From NCBI GenBank assembly GCA_015231175.1, contig JADGBZ010000004.1, positions 29,646 through 93,645 of the forward strand: 64,000 nucleotides of DNA. The letters run 5' to 3'. Below are positions 1 to 7,383 of this stretch, in pieces. This DNA comes from Magnetococcales bacterium. GTDB lineage: Bacteria > Pseudomonadota > Magnetococcia > Magnetococcales > DC0425bin3. The translations under genes were made by a program, and so were the position numbers. Under the pieces are notes generated by a model. It searched no databases, was not told where the DNA came from, and saw nothing but the letters and a program-made list of their open reading frames with translations. Position 1 is the first letter of the stretch. Every line of letters starts with the position of its first letter.

Positions 1-134
1 AAATGCTCAAACGGGCCCAAGGCCGCAAGACCGTACCGCAGATTTTTATCGGGGATCACCATGTGGGAGGGTGCGACGACCTGTATGCCCTGGAGTCGGA
101 AGGTAAACTGGATGCCCTCCTGGGGCGTGGATAG
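1..134 (+). CDS. grxC: Glutaredoxin, C-terminal part (GrxC type), cut by window edge
   Basis: The reading frame enters from the left edge and ends at TAG 132-134. It encodes about 43 residues ending in TVPQIFIGDHHVGGCDDLYAL, the typical glutaredoxin end: the cis-Pro loop (TVPQ), the GG-C-DD glutathione-binding turn and a short C-terminal helix. Glutaredoxin 3 reduces disulfides and glutathione mixed disulfides in the cytoplasm. The CPxC active site lies outside the window. The next gene starts 5 bases downstream on the same strand, so the two are probably co-transcribed, an arrangement that pairs thiol redox with removal of deaminated glutathione. Confidence 0.85.
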   Translation, partial: MLKRAQGRKTVPQIFIGDHHVGGCDDLYALESEGKLDALLGRG

Positions 135-139
135 ACACC

Positions 140-988
140 ATGGCTGGCAACCCGATCATTCCCGATGCGCGGTCGGTTTTGGCGGCGGTGATCCAGCTTT
201 GTTCCGGATCGGACCGGGCGGCCAATCTGGACCGGGCTGGCCGTCTCATGGACCGGGCCGTGGACCGGGGCGCTGAACTACTCGTATTGCCGGAAAATTT
301 TTCTTTCATGGGGCAGACGGAAGAGGAAAAACGCCGCCATCGGGAGGATCCAGAGGCCAGCCCGTCTCTGCAATTCTTGGTGGAGCTGGCCAGACGGCGG
401 CGCGTCTGGATTGTGGGAGGATCGATTCCCATGCTGGTTGCCGGGCAGGAGAAAAGCACGAGCAGTTGTTGTCTCCTCGATCCGCACGGCGAGATCCGCG
501 CCCGCTATGACAAGATCCATCTTTTCGACGTGCGCCTTGGATCGGGTGAACCCTATCAAGAGTCGGCGGTGATCGTGCCGGGGCGAACCCCGCTCTGTGG
601 CGATACCCCTTTTGGCCGGATCGGGTTGTCCATCTGTTACGATCTGCGCTTTCCGGAACTGTACCGACGGCTGGTGTCGGCGGGAGCGACCTTGTTGACC
701 GTTCCCTCCGCCTTCACCCTGACGACCGGGAAGGATCATTGGGAGTTGTTGCTGCGGGCCAGGGCAGTGGAAAATTTTGCTTATGTCCTGGCGCCCAACC
801 AGGGAGGGGTCCACCCGGGTGGCCGCCGCACCTACGGGCACTCCATGATCGTCGATCCCTGGGGGAGTGTCATCGCCCGCTGCCCCGATGGAGAAGGGTT
901 TGCCATGGCGGAACTGGATCCGGTCCGGGTTTCGACTTGTCGGGAACAGATACCCTGCCTGGCGCATCGTGTTCTTGCGGACCGATAA
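140..988 (+). CDS. Carbon-nitrogen hydrolase (Nit1/deaminated glutathione amidase type)
   Basis: A 282-residue nitrilase-superfamily protein. The catalytic triad is visible: Glu52 in LPENFSF, Lys125 in YDKIHLFD and Cys166 in SICYDLRFPE, all with the surrounding residues typical of the Nit1 branch. Members of this branch hydrolyse amides of alpha-keto acids; Nit1 repairs deaminated glutathione. The position directly after a glutaredoxin gene fits a glutathione-related role. The ATG at 140 gives a normal family length. The C-terminus ends just before an inverted-repeat element whose strong hairpin may end the transcript. Exact substrate cannot be read from the sequence. Confidence 0.88.
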   Translation: MAGNPIIPDARSVLAAVIQLCSGSDRAANLDRAGRLMDRAVDRGAELLVLPENFSFMGQTEEEKRRHREDPEASPSLQFLVELARRRRVWIVGGSIPMLVAGQEKSTSSCCLLDPHGEIRARYDKIHLFDVRLGSGEPYQESAVIVPGRTPLCGDTPFGRIGLSICYDLRFPELYRRLVSAGATLLTVPSAFTLTTGKDHWELLLRARAVENFAYVLAPNQGGVHPGGRRTYGHSMIVDPWGSVIARCPDGEGFAMAELDPVRVSTCREQIPCLAHRVLADR

Positions 989-993
989 ACGAT

Positions 994-1091
994 TGAAAGA
1001 CTGGGATGGAGGTCCAGGAGGAAGGGCTGCGCCCTTCCTCCTGGTGGGGTTCGGGGCGAAGCCCTGACAATATCTTTCATGTCAAAGCTTT
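994..1091 (+). repeat. B-type interspersed element with 14-bp hairpin
   Basis: One copy of a repeat seen again near 5508, 38082, 38180, 40074 and 52133. It holds a perfect 14-bp stem with a 3-base loop (1014-1027 against 1031-1044), then the stretch GGGGTTCGGGGCGAAGCCC shared with the 147-bp elements. It directly follows the nitrilase stop codon, so it may act as a transcription terminator, although there is no T tract. Confidence 0.75.
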
Positions 1092-1118
1092 CCATTTGGA
1101 CTTTGCCGAGGTTGACCC

Positions 1119-1505
1119 ATGATTATCAAAACCCTGAGCATCACCTGCGATTTGTTCGACGCCATCCCCCGCATCCAGGCACAGTTGGGAGCGGCTGGAT
1201 TTACAGCGGATTTTCTCCCCCTGTTGCGGCACATCCACGACAATCTGGCCCAGGGCCCCAACCCGGATATCAGCACTCCCCTGGTGGATGCACTTGATTG
1301 GGGGTTCCACAGCCCCATTCAACCCGTCGTGGAGACCATCATTCAGGCTCAACGTTTCGACTGGCGTTTCATCACCGGGCGACGGCGCCGTTTCAAGGCA
1401 TTGGCGCCCGGGCAGCCGGTGGCGCCGAATCTGGCAACCCTGTGGCAACGCGCCCTGGAGAAATCCACAGCCTGCATGGCCCATTACGGCAGCGCTTCCT
1501 CCTGA
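1119..1505 (+). CDS. Unknown protein, 128 residues
   Basis: An ATG-started frame of 128 residues with no family I recognise. It has no signal peptide or membrane segment. It begins MIIKTLSITCDLFDAI and has a basic patch RRRRF near residue 87. Codon use looks like that of neighbouring real genes. It is followed by a convergent small gene, with 31 bases between the two stops. It could be a stand-alone gene or be read with the nitrilase gene through the B-type repeat. Real gene is likely but not proven. Confidence 0.55.
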   Translation: MIIKTLSITCDLFDAIPRIQAQLGAAGFTADFLPLLRHIHDNLAQGPNPDISTPLVDALDWGFHSPIQPVVETIIQAQRFDWRFITGRRRRFKALAPGQPVAPNLATLWQRALEKSTACMAHYGSASS

Positions 1506-1536
1506 GAGGCGTTGGATCCGCAGGACGGGCAGGCTG

Positions 1537-1791
1537 TCAATCCAATGGCTGGTCCATACCCGTGATCCGATCAAAAATATGGTGTTCGGCATAGAGTTTC
1601 CAGAAATGGTAACGCTGGGCGTAGGGATCCGCCACTTGAACGCGGCATATCCCCCATGTTTTTTCCAACAAGGATGGGTCTGCGAGGGCCGCACGGCGCA
1701 AGACTGCCCAGTCGTTGCGACCACCCCGGGCAATGACATCATCAATGGCCGCAAGGGTGAATGTCTGGTGATTCAAATGCCGATGTTGCAT
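1537..1791 (-). CDS. Small unknown protein, 84 residues
   Basis: The open frame extends further upstream, but the part before residue 45 is translated repeat DNA (the 147-bp element remnant), so the ATG at 1791 is chosen. The 84-residue product starts MQHRHLNHQTFTLAAIDDVI and is rich in aromatic residues toward the end (QRYHFWKLYAEHHIF). It is soluble and I do not recognise a family. It lies downstream of arnD on the same strand with a repeat fragment between, so co-transcription is possible. Confidence 0.5.
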   Translation of the reverse strand: MQHRHLNHQTFTLAAIDDVIARGGRNDWAVLRRAALADPSLLEKTWGICRVQVADPYAQRYHFWKLYAEHHIFDRITGMDQPLD

Positions 1792-1814
1792 GGTCGTGAC
1801 GATCCTGAACGCAC

Positions 1815-1880
1815 CGGGGCCCAGGGGGCTGGCTACCTGGCAGGTCCAGGACGCGGTTCTCCTTTTGGAACCAAAGGCCC
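1815..1880 (-). repeat. Remnant of 147-bp element, overlapping the arnD 3' end
   Basis: The stretch GGGGCTGGCTACCTGGCAGG and flanks match the middle of the 147-bp element in decayed form. It overlaps the 3' end of arnD, so the last 15 or so residues of ArnD are encoded by repeat sequence. Confidence 0.6.
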
Positions 1881-2768
1881 CTGAATGGCCAGGTCTCCCG
1901 AGCGGCCCTCCACCTGACCCCATGTCACAGTGTGCAAGGGGAGATGTTCACCTGCCAGACGGCCATGGAGATCGGCCAAGGTGCCGATGACACAACCCGC
2001 TTGTCGCCACCCTCGCAAGAGGGCCTCCATGACCGGGAGCAACTTCATCCCCTCCAGCTCGGCGTGCAAAGTATAGACGTGACCCTGCGGACGAGGTGCC
2101 TGACTGGCGGCGAGAAGGTGTTGGGCAACATTGTCCGGGGTCAAACCATTCCTTCCGATCAACTCGTCCAGGGTGGGAAGGGTGGTGGGGAGTTGTACAC
2201 AGGTGGAGCGGATACCCTGCATGAACGGCAGAAAGGGGTGGGTGCCACGGGTATCGCTGGCGTGGGAAAATCCGCCGCTCTCCTCCAGAGCCAGGGTGTG
2301 GGGGTTGACCTGCCATCCGGCAGCGCCATGCACCTGGGCCGGGTGGCCGAAAACCTCTTGATAGACGGCCTGGGCCTTGGCCATTTCGTGTTGCGTCCAG
2401 GTGTGATCCTGGCGGGCAACGTGGTCCTGCCAATAGACGTGATCGTGACAGTGGACGCCGGTTTCGTGCCCAGCCAGGGCTGTGGTGCGCAACACATCGC
2501 CGGCCTGACGGCCAATATGGGGGCCAGGCAGGAGAACCCCATACAGCACGGTTTTGAGGCCATAGTGGCTCAATACCGAAGTACGCCCAACCTTGTTCAA
2601 AAACCCCCGGCGAAAGACGCGCCGCAGGGCACGTCCGGTGTGGTCAGGCCCCAGACTGAAAAGAAACGTGGCGCGGACCTCATGGCGGTCGAACAGACGC
2701 AACAGCGCCGGCACCCCTTCCCGGGTACCGCGAAAGGTATCCACGTCAACCTTGAGGGCGATATGCAT
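1833..2768 (-). CDS. arnD: ArnD: 4-deoxy-4-formamido-L-arabinose-phosphoundecaprenol deformylase
   Basis: A 311-residue NodB-type polysaccharide deacetylase. It aligns by eye along its length with enterobacterial ArnD: DVDTFRGTREGVPALL at the N-terminus, HETGVHCHDHVYWQDH in the middle (metal-binding His residues), AAGWQVNP, the DTRG and TLPTLDELIGR blocks, and YTLHAELEG near the end. ArnD removes the formyl group from undecaprenyl-phosphate Ara4FN on the way to aminoarabinose-modified lipid A, which lowers binding of cationic peptides. The ArnA dehydrogenase gene lies 13 bases upstream. The last 15 or so residues come from a repeat remnant and are not conserved. ArnB, ArnC and ArnT are not in the window. 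Confidence 0.9.
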   Translation of the reverse strand: MHIALKVDVDTFRGTREGVPALLRLFDRHEVRATFLFSLGPDHTGRALRRVFRRGFLNKVGRTSVLSHYGLKTVLYGVLLPGPHIGRQAGDVLRTTALAGHETGVHCHDHVYWQDHVARQDHTWTQHEMAKAQAVYQEVFGHPAQVHGAAGWQVNPHTLALEESGGFSHASDTRGTHPFLPFMQGIRSTCVQLPTTLPTLDELIGRNGLTPDNVAQHLLAASQAPRPQGHVYTLHAELEGMKLLPVMEALLRGWRQAGCVIGTLADLHGRLAGEHLPLHTVTWGQVEGRSGDLAIQGPLVPKGEPRPGPAR

Positions 2769-2781
2769 GACCTACTCCCGC

Positions 2782-3837
2782 CTACCCCCCTTCGTGATCG
2801 TCCAACAGGGAACCAGCCTGTTCCACTTCGTGGCGATAGGTATCAAAAATCTTGCGCAGGGAACTCCGGAGCGTGATGCGGGGTTGCCAATGCAAATCCT
2901 GTTGAATGTTTTCGATCCAAGGCACGCGGGTCTGGATATCCTGATACCCCTCCCCATAGTACTCTTTGGCTTGGACATCGACCAGGCGGACACTTTTCAA
3001 TCCAGACTCGTATTCCGGGAACTCGGCTGCGGTTTCGAGCATAACCTCGGCCAGTTCGCGGATGGAGATGTCATTTTCCGGGTTGCCGATGTTGTATATT
3101 TTCCCCCTGGCCACCCCTTGAGGATTGCGGATGACTTCCATGAGAGCATGGATGCCGTCGTCAATATCGGTAAAGCAGCGCCGTTGCAGGCCGCCATCCA
3201 CCAGGGAGATGGGCTCCCCCCGGGCGATATGGCCCAAAAACTGGGTCACCACGCGGGAGCTGCCCTCCTTGGGGGTGTGCAAATTGTCGAGCCCCGGTCC
3301 GATCCAGTTGAAAGGACGAAACAAAGTAAAATCCAGCTCCCGCTCCATGCCGTAGGCCCAGATGACCCGATCCATCAATTGTTTGGCACAGGAGTAGATC
3401 CAGCGTTGTTTGGTGATGGGCCCCAACACCAGGTGCGACAGATCCGGGTGGAAAGCGGCATCGGAACACATACCGTAGACTTCGGAGGTGGAGGGAAAGA
3501 TCACCCGCTTCTTGTGGTTGACGCAGGCGCGCACGATGTGCAGGTTGGCCTCGAAGTCCAGTTCAAAGACCTGGAGCGGGTGCCGTACATAGGCTGCCGG
3601 CGTGGCGATGGCCACCAGAGGCAGAATGACGTCGCATTTTTTTATGTGGTACTCCATCCACTCCCGGTTGATGGAGATATCCCCCTCGAAAAAATGAAAT
3701 TGTGGATGGGACAGGAGCGCCTCCACCCGATCGGTGTGCATGTCCATGCCGTAGACGTGCCACGGCGTGGTGCGCAAAATCCGGTGTGAGAGGTGGTGAC
3801 CGATAAAGCCGTTGACACCGAAAATCAATATTTTCAC
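2782..3837 (-). CDS. arnA: Stand-alone ArnA-type UDP-glucuronate decarboxylase (dehydrogenase domain)
   Basis: A 351-residue short-chain dehydrogenase matching the C-terminal half of E. coli ArnA: GVNGFIGHHL Rossmann motif, EGDISI, KKCDVILPLVAIATP, FPSTSEVYGMCSD with catalytic Ser/Thr, and TLFRPFNWIGPGLDNL, CFTDIDDGI, NIGNPEN. It oxidises and decarboxylates UDP-glucuronate to UDP-4-keto-pentose. The N-terminal formyltransferase half of bifunctional ArnA is absent. The YxxxK pair appears as YSCAKQ. It is the first gene of a pair with arnD (13-base gap). A 147-bp element sits 31 bases upstream of the start. Confidence 0.88.
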   Translation of the reverse strand: MKILIFGVNGFIGHHLSHRILRTTPWHVYGMDMHTDRVEALLSHPQFHFFEGDISINREWMEYHIKKCDVILPLVAIATPAAYVRHPLQVFELDFEANLHIVRACVNHKKRVIFPSTSEVYGMCSDAAFHPDLSHLVLGPITKQRWIYSCAKQLMDRVIWAYGMERELDFTLFRPFNWIGPGLDNLHTPKEGSSRVVTQFLGHIARGEPISLVDGGLQRRCFTDIDDGIHALMEVIRNPQGVARGKIYNIGNPENDISIRELAEVMLETAAEFPEYESGLKSVRLVDVQAKEYYGEGYQDIQTRVPWIENIQQDLHWQPRITLRSSLRKIFDTYRHEVEQAGSLLDDHEGG

Positions 3838-3868
3838 AGAGATGGCTCACCCAGGCTTGAGAAGAAAG

Positions 3869-4015
3869 GCAACTATTCACCACTTGGCAACGAAGCGGGG
3901 TCCAGGGGGCTGGCTCCCTGGCAGGTCCAGGACAGAGTCCTGGTGGGGTTCGGGGCGAAGCCCTGACAAAAGCTTTCATATCCAAGCCTTTCCTGAAAGG
4001 GTGCTGAATAGTTAC
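3869..4015 (-). mobile_element. 147-bp MITE, perfect 8-bp target duplication
   Basis: Full-length element, minus orientation, ends GCAACTATTCACCAC and GGGTGCTGAATAGTTAC. It is flanked by identical GAAGAAAG at 3861-3868 and 4016-4023. The ends start with GTAA-like sequence, and the 8-bp duplication matches IS66-family behaviour. Inside are three hairpin-forming blocks. No coding capacity. Confidence 0.9.
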
Positions 4016-4056
4016 GAAGAAAGTATCTGTTCAGCACCGAAAGCGCCCAATCTTTA

Positions 4057-5487
4057 TCAGGTCGCCGGCGCCTTGGGAAGAGTCACCGTGATGGTGGTGC
4101 CCTCTTCCTCGGAGGAGCGCATGGTGATGTGTCCATGTTGGGTTTTGGCGATCAGCATGGCCGAATAGGTACCCAGACCAGTCCCTGTTGATTTGCCGGA
4201 GGTCACATACTTTTCAAAAAACCGGGAGCGAATTTCCTCCGGGACGGCGCCAAAATTGTGTATGGTCACCATCACGTTTTCTGCGTGCCCAAACAGGATG
4301 GTGATGGGATGCTTTTTGGGGGAGGCCTCCAGGGCGTTTTTGAACACGTTGGTAAACATCGAATAGCTGAGCAACTCCTCGCCCCAGAAGAAACACGTAT
4401 CACTCTCCTCGACAGGGCGGTCATCGATTCGCATCCTCAACTCGACCTGCTTGTATTTGATCTGGGCCTTGGCATCGAGCACAATACTGCGCATGATGGA
4501 GATCAGATCGATGGATGCAGGGTTGAGTTGGTAGCTGCCCCTCTCCATTCTGAGGATACCCAGGGAGAGGTTGACCATGTTGATGGCCCGATAGCCAAGA
4601 TCTTTGATGATGTGGACGGTGCTCTTGTGTTCCGAGGCCAGGGTGTCCGCCTGTTCCAGAAAGTCGGCAAAACTGATGATGCCGTTGATGGGTGACTTGA
4701 GATCGTGGCGGGTGATGTTTTCAACGTCTTTTTTGAGGGCCTCGGTTGCCTTCAGGACGGCCAGTTCCTCCCTGGCCACAGCAGAGGCCTTTTCTTCCGT
4801 CAAATCCCGGGAGTAACCCACCGACCCCATGACGTTGCCGTTTTTGTCGCGCAGCAACAGGGCCGTGACCCGGGCGGGAAACTCCTCGCCGTTTTTTTTC
4901 CGACCGGTGATCTCACCGATAAAATGGCCTTGGGTGCGCATCTTCTCGCCCACAGCCAGAAACTCCTCTTCGCGGGCATAGAGCTGGGCGATGGACATGT
5001 TCGCCATTTCTTGCGGCGTATAGCCGTAGACCTTTTGCGCCGCCTTGTTGACGATCTTGATTTTACGTTGGGCATCCACGGAGACGATCATGTCCGCAGC
5101 CAGGTCGATGATGGCGTCGGTGTATTCCGTCTCCTCGACGAGGAGATCCATGGATGCCGCGTGGATTTGCCGGTCGTCTTGCGCTGCACAGATATTCCAG
5201 CGATCCTCCATGGAGCCTGGCGGTCGAGCCGGATCGGATTTTTCCGGGGTGAAAGTCACCACCCGGCACGCTGGCAGGTTGATCTCTTCACCTGAATGGT
5301 GCAGCCGGATGTTCCGTGCCTGACGGTCCACGGTAGAGAACGTTCCGAAACCTTCGAGGGTGACCTGGATTCCCTCCTCCAGGCTGTGCCGAATGTTGCG
5401 CGTGACGGCCTTGACGGCTTGGGCAGCCTGCTCCAGGCTTAACCCGGTGTCACGGGCGACTTGCGCTATGAGTTCGGATGGATCCAT
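4057..5487 (-). CDS. HU-like DNA-binding domain fused to PAS sensor histidine kinase
   Basis: One unbroken frame. The ATG at 5487 is chosen because earlier codons lie in a B-type repeat; it gives 476 residues. Residues 1-84 form a complete HU/IHF-type fold: DPSELIAQVARDTGLS, GIQVTLEGFGTFSTVDRQAR, then an arm GEEINLPACRVVTFTPEKS. Residues about 118-232 are a PAS domain with GYTPQEMANMS and a PAC tail (GSVGYSRDLTEEK). Residues 250-320 are HisKA with phospho-acceptor His261 in RHDLKSPINGI. Residues 370-473 are HATPase with N box (NVFKNALEAS) and G box (GTGLGTYS). No membrane segment, so it is cytoplasmic. No response regulator gene is adjacent. HU domain fused to a kinase is unusual. Confidence 0.85.
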   Translation of the reverse strand: MDPSELIAQVARDTGLSLEQAAQAVKAVTRNIRHSLEEGIQVTLEGFGTFSTVDRQARNIRLHHSGEEINLPACRVVTFTPEKSDPARPPGSMEDRWNICAAQDDRQIHAASMDLLVEETEYTDAIIDLAADMIVSVDAQRKIKIVNKAAQKVYGYTPQEMANMSIAQLYAREEEFLAVGEKMRTQGHFIGEITGRKKNGEEFPARVTALLLRDKNGNVMGSVGYSRDLTEEKASAVAREELAVLKATEALKKDVENITRHDLKSPINGIISFADFLEQADTLASEHKSTVHIIKDLGYRAINMVNLSLGILRMERGSYQLNPASIDLISIMRSIVLDAKAQIKYKQVELRMRIDDRPVEESDTCFFWGEELLSYSMFTNVFKNALEASPKKHPITILFGHAENVMVTIHNFGAVPEEIRSRFFEKYVTSGKSTGTGLGTYSAMLIAKTQHGHITMRSSEEEGTTITVTLPKAPAT

Positions 5488-5507
5488 GGCCTGCCTTCCC
5501 ACTCTGA

Positions 5508-5590
5508 ACATGAAAGCCTTCGTCAGGGTCTCGCACCGAACCCCGCCAGGAAAAGGGCGCGGCCATCCCTCCTGGACCTCCATTCCGGTT
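5508..5590 (-). repeat. B-type interspersed element, decayed
   Basis: The sequence GAACCCCGCCAGGAAAAGG and the flanking GGGATGGCC block match the B-type element in reverse orientation. It lies between the DUF2064 gene and the HU-kinase gene and includes the apparent upstream extension of the kinase frame. Confidence 0.65.
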
Positions 5591-5651
5591 CCCCTGGAGT
5601 ATACCCCCCGGATGGGGGAGAATCCAACGCCCTGCATCGACCCGCCGCATG

Positions 5652-6278
5652 TCATCCGCCGAAGGTCGCCACAAAGCGTTGCCAGTCGGCAGGGGTATCC
5701 ACATCCCATCGCAGGGGCAGTTCGTGCCACGACCAACCCAGGACGCCGAATCGTTCCCGCGTAGCCAGGGCCACGGTTGGTGTACTCCAGGCCATGCCCC
5801 GAAAGAGGGAGGGGTCGGTTTGGCGCAAGCCCAGCAGGAGGTAACCTCCATCTTCGGTCGGTCCGAGAACGGCAGGGTGTGTGGTCAGGGCCTGTGCAGC
5901 GGCATCCAGATCGGTCAAAGTCAGGGAGACGGCATCACCGCCGATCAGCAGCATGGCGGGCGACTCCGCCAGAGCGGCCCGGGTGATGGCCGCCATGCGC
6001 TCGCCCAGATCTCCCGATGGTTGCAGACGCAACTGCCCGACTTGGGCCAGGTTGGCACAGGCGGGATGCGTGGTGTTGGGGGTACACCACAACCGAAACA
6101 GGCGATCGGGTCCGGCAGCGCACCAGGCACGGGCTTTTGCCACCACGTGTGCCAGCAACCTGGCATGAGCATGGGCCGCTCCCTCCGCTCCCAGCATCGG
6201 CATCAAACGGGTTTTGACCAGACCGGGTTGCGGCACCTTGGCCATGAGGTTCAAAGAGATGTAAGCCGAGCGCACCAT
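5652..6278 (-). CDS. DUF2064 / TIGR04282-type nucleotidyl or glycosyl transferase
   Basis: A 208-residue protein with the signature of this GT-A-like family: MAKVPQPGLVKTRLMPMLG at the N-terminus (nucleotide-binding loop), LLIGGDAVSLTLTDL in the middle (metal-binding region, with GGD in place of the usual GSD), GPTEDGGYLLLGLR, and a final WDVDTPADWQRF. Family members look like CofC/MobA-type enzymes and are often found near radical SAM genes; their substrate is unknown. It begins 13 bases after the ThiF-like gene on the same strand, so both are likely in one operon. Confidence 0.8.
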   Translation of the reverse strand: MVRSAYISLNLMAKVPQPGLVKTRLMPMLGAEGAAHAHARLLAHVVAKARAWCAAGPDRLFRLWCTPNTTHPACANLAQVGQLRLQPSGDLGERMAAITRAALAESPAMLLIGGDAVSLTLTDLDAAAQALTTHPAVLGPTEDGGYLLLGLRQTDPSLFRGMAWSTPTVALATRERFGVLGWSWHELPLRWDVDTPADWQRFVATFGG

Positions 6279-6291
6279 GGTCGCGAGGGTG

Positions 6292-7032
6292 TCATGACCC
6301 GGAGGAAAACGGGGCAGCCTTCACCATGCTCCAAGTCGCTGTCGCTGCATCAAAAAACTGGAGGGTCTGGTCCGGCGATGGCATGCCAAGCACCACCTTG
6401 ATAACCTCGCTTGCCGCTGCATTGGCCACCAATCCCGCCAAAACGGATCTCTGCCCATCTGGCGAAACATCCTGACCGAAAACAGTTTTTTGTTGGACCA
6501 GCAAGCTCTCTTCCACCCCGGAAAGGGATCTCTCTCCCCCATGGAGCGTGAACACCGCGCCCCAGAGCATCTCCCTGCGAGCAACGATCAGGGGCAACGC
6601 TCGTTCCCGGCACATCCGGGCCAAAATGCGCGTGCTTTCCGGTCGATTGCCACAGTCGAGAAGCAGTTGGCAGCCAGCCAGCCAGGGTGTGGCCATGCCC
6701 TCGGTCCAGTGCGCCACCACCGAGGTTATCTGGACATCCGGGTTCAAGTTGTGGAGCGCATGGGCCGCAGCAAGGGATTTGGGGGAACCGATCTGCGATC
6801 TGGCGTAAACGACTGCGTGTTCGGGTGTGGCCGCTGTCACCGCCGCACCATCGATCAGGGTGATGTGGCCCACGCCGGCAGCCGCCAGGTACAGTGCCGC
6901 GACCGAACCCAACGCACCCGTCCCCAGCACCACCACCCCAGCCGCCAACAATCGCGCCTGCCCCAGACCACCGATCTCACGCAGCATGATCTGCCGCGAG
7001 TACCGCTCCATCTGACTTTCGGTAAAATCCAT
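6292..7032 (-). CDS. ThiF/MoeB/HesA-family protein, degenerate active site
   Basis: A 246-residue E1-like adenylyltransferase fold. It starts with the family marker ERYSRQIMLREIGGLGQ, then the nucleotide-binding GTGALGS glycine loop and LIDGAAV. The CxxC zinc pairs of MoeB and ThiF are absent. The arginine-finger region normally reading NLxRQ is replaced by TPEHAVVYAR. Asp of the adenylation site is represented by LLLDCGN. It may be an inactive or specialised member. It is translated just before the DUF2064 protein. Partner sulfur carrier is not visible nearby. Confidence 0.75.
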   Translation of the reverse strand: MDFTESQMERYSRQIMLREIGGLGQARLLAAGVVVLGTGALGSVAALYLAAAGVGHITLIDGAAVTAATPEHAVVYARSQIGSPKSLAAAHALHNLNPDVQITSVVAHWTEGMATPWLAGCQLLLDCGNRPESTRILARMCRERALPLIVARREMLWGAVFTLHGGERSLSGVEESLLVQQKTVFGQDVSPDGQRSVLAGLVANAAASEVIKVVLGMPSPDQTLQFFDAATATWSMVKAAPFSSGS

Positions 7033-7074
7033 GGTAACCGTTCAGCACCCATCCAAAAAAAGCTTGAAAAAAAG

Positions 7075-7221
7075 GTAACCATTCACCACCCTTGCAAGAA
7101 AAGCTTGGACATGGAAGCCTTTGTCAGGGCTTCGCCCCGAACCCCACCAGGACTCTGTCCTGGACCTGCCAGGGAGCCAGCCCCCTGGACCCCGATTCGT
7201 TGGCGGGTGGTGAATAGTTAC
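7075..7221 (+). mobile_element. 147-bp MITE, perfect 8-bp target duplication
   Basis: Full-length, plus orientation, ends GTAACCATTCACCACCC and GGGTGGTGAATAGTTAC. Flanks are AAAAAAAG at 7067-7074 and 7222-7229. The right-hand duplication shares its final G with the start of the next copy, showing that this copy inserted beside an older one. Confidence 0.9.
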
Positions 7222-7228
7222 AAAAAAA

Positions 7229-7375
7229 GTAACTATTCAGCACCCTTTCAAAAAAAGCCTGGATATGAAAGCCTTTGTCAGGGCTTCGCCCCGAACCCCA
7301 CCAGGACTCTGTCCTGGACCTGCCAGGGAGCCAGCCCCCTGGACCCCGATTCGTGGTCGGGTGGTGAATAGTTAC
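7229..7375 (+). mobile_element. 147-bp MITE, second adjacent copy
   Basis: Full-length, plus orientation, GTAACTATTCAGCACCC to GGGTGGTGAATAGTTAC, almost identical to the copy at 7075. Its outer flanks do not match each other, so its duplication has decayed or rearranged. It ends 8 bases beyond the stop of the FGE-like gene. Confidence 0.9.
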
Positions 7376-7383
7376 GAAAGATA

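Larger units (their letters stand above)
7033..7383. other. Intergenic region filled by repeats
   Basis: Between the ThiF-like gene and the FGE-like gene lie a half-element (GTAACCGTTCAGCACCC at 7035) and two complete 147-bp elements in the same direction. I see no gene here; the short frames that read KAFVRASPRTPPG are translated repeat. Confidence 0.85.

Noticed and set aside
2593..3789. 398-residue open frame on the plus strand
   Set aside because: It lies antisense to arnD and the ArnA-type gene, which have full motifs. The composition reflects the antisense of GC-rich codons.
7081..7372. Repeated peptides reading KAFVRASPRTPPG and similar in many places
   Set aside because: These are translations of the 147-bp element in various frames, not protein domains.
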